DNA from: Bacteroidales bacterium
GTDB taxonomy: Bacteria; Bacteroidota; Bacteroidia; Bacteroidales; Muribaculaceae
Assembly: GCA_004554255.1 (NCBI GenBank)
Contig: SFNC01000094.1
Coordinates: forward strand, 1 to 8,401
DNA length: 8,401 bases
Direction: 5' to 3'
This document shows, piece by piece, positions 6,929-8,401 of the stretch. Each line of letters begins with the position of its first letter. Within the stretch, counting starts at the first letter, position 1. A program made the position numbers and the translations under genes. The notes beneath the pieces are model-generated. The model made no database searches. It saw only the letters and a program-made list of their open reading frames with translations, and was not told where the DNA came from.

Positions 6929-6941
6929 ACTGACTAACCAA
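6921..6941 (+). other. Second, overlapping inverted repeat in the susD-hydrolase gap
   Basis: TTGGTT (6921-6926) can pair with AACCAA (6936-6941) around a 9-nt loop. Its 5' arm overlaps the last two bases of the stronger hairpin at 6892-6922 and the T-rich tail, so this weaker stem would compete for the tail. Short and possibly coincidental. Confidence 0.5.
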
Positions 6942-6978
6942 AATAAAATTCATTTTTAACCCTTAAATTATTTTCATC

Positions 6979-8401
6979 ATGAAAAAGTCTACATTTGCTG
7001 CGTTATTGCTGGCCGGTTGCTCTTTCGCCGTCCCCGCTGCAGCACAGACGTCCCCGACGGCAACTGATATTGTTCTACAAAGCCGACAAACAGGGACGCA
7101 AGTACCCCACCGATGCCGAGTTCGAAGCAGCCGGTATCAGCAAGGGCGACATCGCCTTTGTTCGTTCGCATGTGCGTCGTCGCGCCATTATGAGCGACGA
7201 AGACCGTCTCAACCAAGACGCTACTTCCAAGCGTCAGCTTTGGATGAACATTCCCATGGACGTAGGTTCGGGCGGCGCAGCCGGCTATCCCGGCACAAAG
7301 TTCACCTCCGACGTATTCTCGATGTGGAACTATACGAAGCTCTTCGGCTCTTGGAACCACAGCGTATTCCAGGCTCCCGGCTGCTGGGTAGATGCCGCGC
7401 ACCGCAACGGTACGGACATCATGTCGGGTATCAAGTTCTTTGAGAGCTGGACGGCAGGCAGCGGCGCAGGCAACTGGTGCGCGCTCATTTCTACAAAGAA
7501 TGCCGATGGCACGTACAAGTACACCAAGGCACTGATCAATATTCTGATGTTCTTCGGTTCCGACGGTATCAACTACAACTTCGAGGACACAGGTTATTCC
7601 AATGCGGACGTTGTGGCTTTCCACAAGTCGCTCTATAAGGAGGCTGCCGCTCAGGGCTTTGACAACTTCCACATTGGCATCTATACGTCAAACTCTTCAT
7701 TGACGGCTGCCTATAAGGACGCATTGTTCGGAACAACCGCAACGGGTAAGACTGCCGACCTGATGCTGAACTATTCCGGCGGCGACTTTACTTCCGCAAA
7801 CGCCATGCGTTCCTCCGTTAAGGTAGCCGAAAGTGCCATGGGCACTTGCGAAGGCCTTTACACCGGCGTTTGGTTCGTGGGCATGGACCGCAGCTGGACC
7901 AACCTTGTAGCCAATAACGAGAGCAAGCGCATTGGCGTTTGCCTCTGGGGCGAACACGGCCAGAGCCGTCTGATGAGTTACAACGTAGGCGATGGTGCTT
8001 TCGATACGCAAGAGAACTATCAGCGCCTTATGGAACGTTGCTTCTCCGGCGGTAACCGTAACCCGCTCAATCGCCCTGCCATTAGCAACTCCGGCAACAA
8101 CTGGGAACGCACGGCAGACAAACTGCCTTTGCAGACTTTCTGCGGCTTGGCTTCGTTCATTCCCGAACGTTCCACCATTCAGGGCAGCCTGCCTTTCGGC
8201 ACTCACTTCACCCTCGGCAACGGCGAGCGCTATTTCTATAAAGGCAAGCGCACCAACGGCAGCTGGTACAACATGGGCGCACAGGATCTCGTGCCCACCT
8301 ATCGTTGGATGGTGGTTAATCCCGGCACCACGACCGTCAGCACCAATATCCAGCCCAACTATACCCACACCGACGCTTACACGGGCGGCTCCTGCCTGCG
8401 C
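6979..8401 (+). CDS. Endo-beta-N-acetylglucosaminidase-like hydrolase, GH85 (frame-broken near the start, 3' truncated)
   Basis: GH85 enzymes cut between the two GlcNAc residues of the N-glycan core by substrate-assisted catalysis, releasing the glycan. The ATG at 6979 opens a good signal peptide (MKKSTFAALLLAGCSFAVPA, then AAQ), but that frame then gives unlike-protein sequence and stops at 7443. From about 7064 the shifted frame is open to the window edge and reads LILFYKADKQGRKYPT onward. Family features there are WNYTKLFGSWNH and WVDAAHRNGTDIM. The decisive motif is DGINYNFE at 7562-7585, matching DGxxxNxE with Asn at 7577-7579 and acid/base Glu at 7583-7585. QDLVPTYRW and a terminal GGSCLR follow. 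The first in-frame ATG of the shifted frame is 7190. The signal peptide has both an AAA|Q site (after residue 22) and a lipobox LAGC (Cys14). It lies 99 nt after susD and presumably belongs to that operon. GH85 is recalled from motifs, not a search. The frame break may be a real mutation or an assembly error. Confidence 0.5.
7048..7072 (+). other. Site of the frame break in the GH85 gene
   Basis: The first frame is convincing to about 7047 (signal peptide through Gln23) and the second from about 7064 (LILFYK). Joining them needs one base too many or two too few within 7048-7072. A C4 run at 7052-7055 is the simplest place: with three C the product reads QTSRRQLILFYK. No classic slippery heptamer or stimulatory stem is evident, so programmed frameshifting is not favoured. 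Confidence 0.5.

Noticed and set aside
7048..7072. Programmed ribosomal frameshift in the hydrolase
   Set aside because: There is no classic slippery heptamer, no evident stimulatory structure, and no precedent I know of in this family; mutation or sequence error is simpler.
7080..7443. Frame-1 continuation of the hydrolase start as a separate small protein
   Set aside because: After the signal peptide the product is Arg/Ser/His-rich noise, and the alternative frame over the same bases reads as GH85 sequence.
6989..8368. Two minus-strand frames of 227 and 223 codons opposite the hydrolase
   Set aside because: The plus strand carries GH85 motifs through the same span; the antisense products show no family features.

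Overview
The window looks like a chromosomal fragment of a gut- or oral-type Bacteroidota, most likely order Bacteroidales (Prevotella/Bacteroides-like). It carries a SusC/SusD outer-membrane pair and no Shine-Dalgarno-like sites before its starts. Three upstream regions carry the Bacteroidota -7 promoter box TAnnTTTG. A methylmalonyl-CoA decarboxylase/propionyl-CoA carboxylase type carboxyltransferase fits succinate-to-propionate metabolism.

Layout: (1) 1-779, minus strand, the N-terminal half of a biotin-dependent acyl-CoA carboxyltransferase (mmdA/pccB type), cut by the window edge. (2) 780-1063, a divergent intergenic region with one promoter candidate facing each way. (3) 1064-1318, plus strand, a small secreted protein extremely rich in Cys and Lys, followed by a strong intrinsic terminator. 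(4) 1319-1629, intergenic: terminator, a 10-bp inverted repeat, a near-consensus promoter and a structured leader. (5) 1630-5088 and 5101-6879, a SusC-like TonB-dependent transporter and a SusD-like lipoprotein, 12 nt apart. (6) 6892-6928, a strong hairpin after susD. (7) 6979 to the window end, a glycoside hydrolase that I read as family GH85 (endo-beta-N-acetylglucosaminidase), with a reading-frame break just after its signal peptide.

Together genes 5-7 look like the core of a polysaccharide utilization locus. The GH85 enzyme would release N-glycans by cutting the chitobiose core, SusD would capture the oligosaccharide at the cell surface, and SusC would import it using TonB energy. The SusC lacks an N-terminal STN signalling domain and no regulator lies in the window, so regulation is by something outside it. 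The substrate assignment rests on the GH85 call.

The points most worth a second look are the Cys/Lys repeat protein, the GH85 frame break, and the regulatory architecture around the susC promoter and the susD-GH85 junction. I did not find a clearly new multi-gene system; transport and hydrolase genes here belong to known families.
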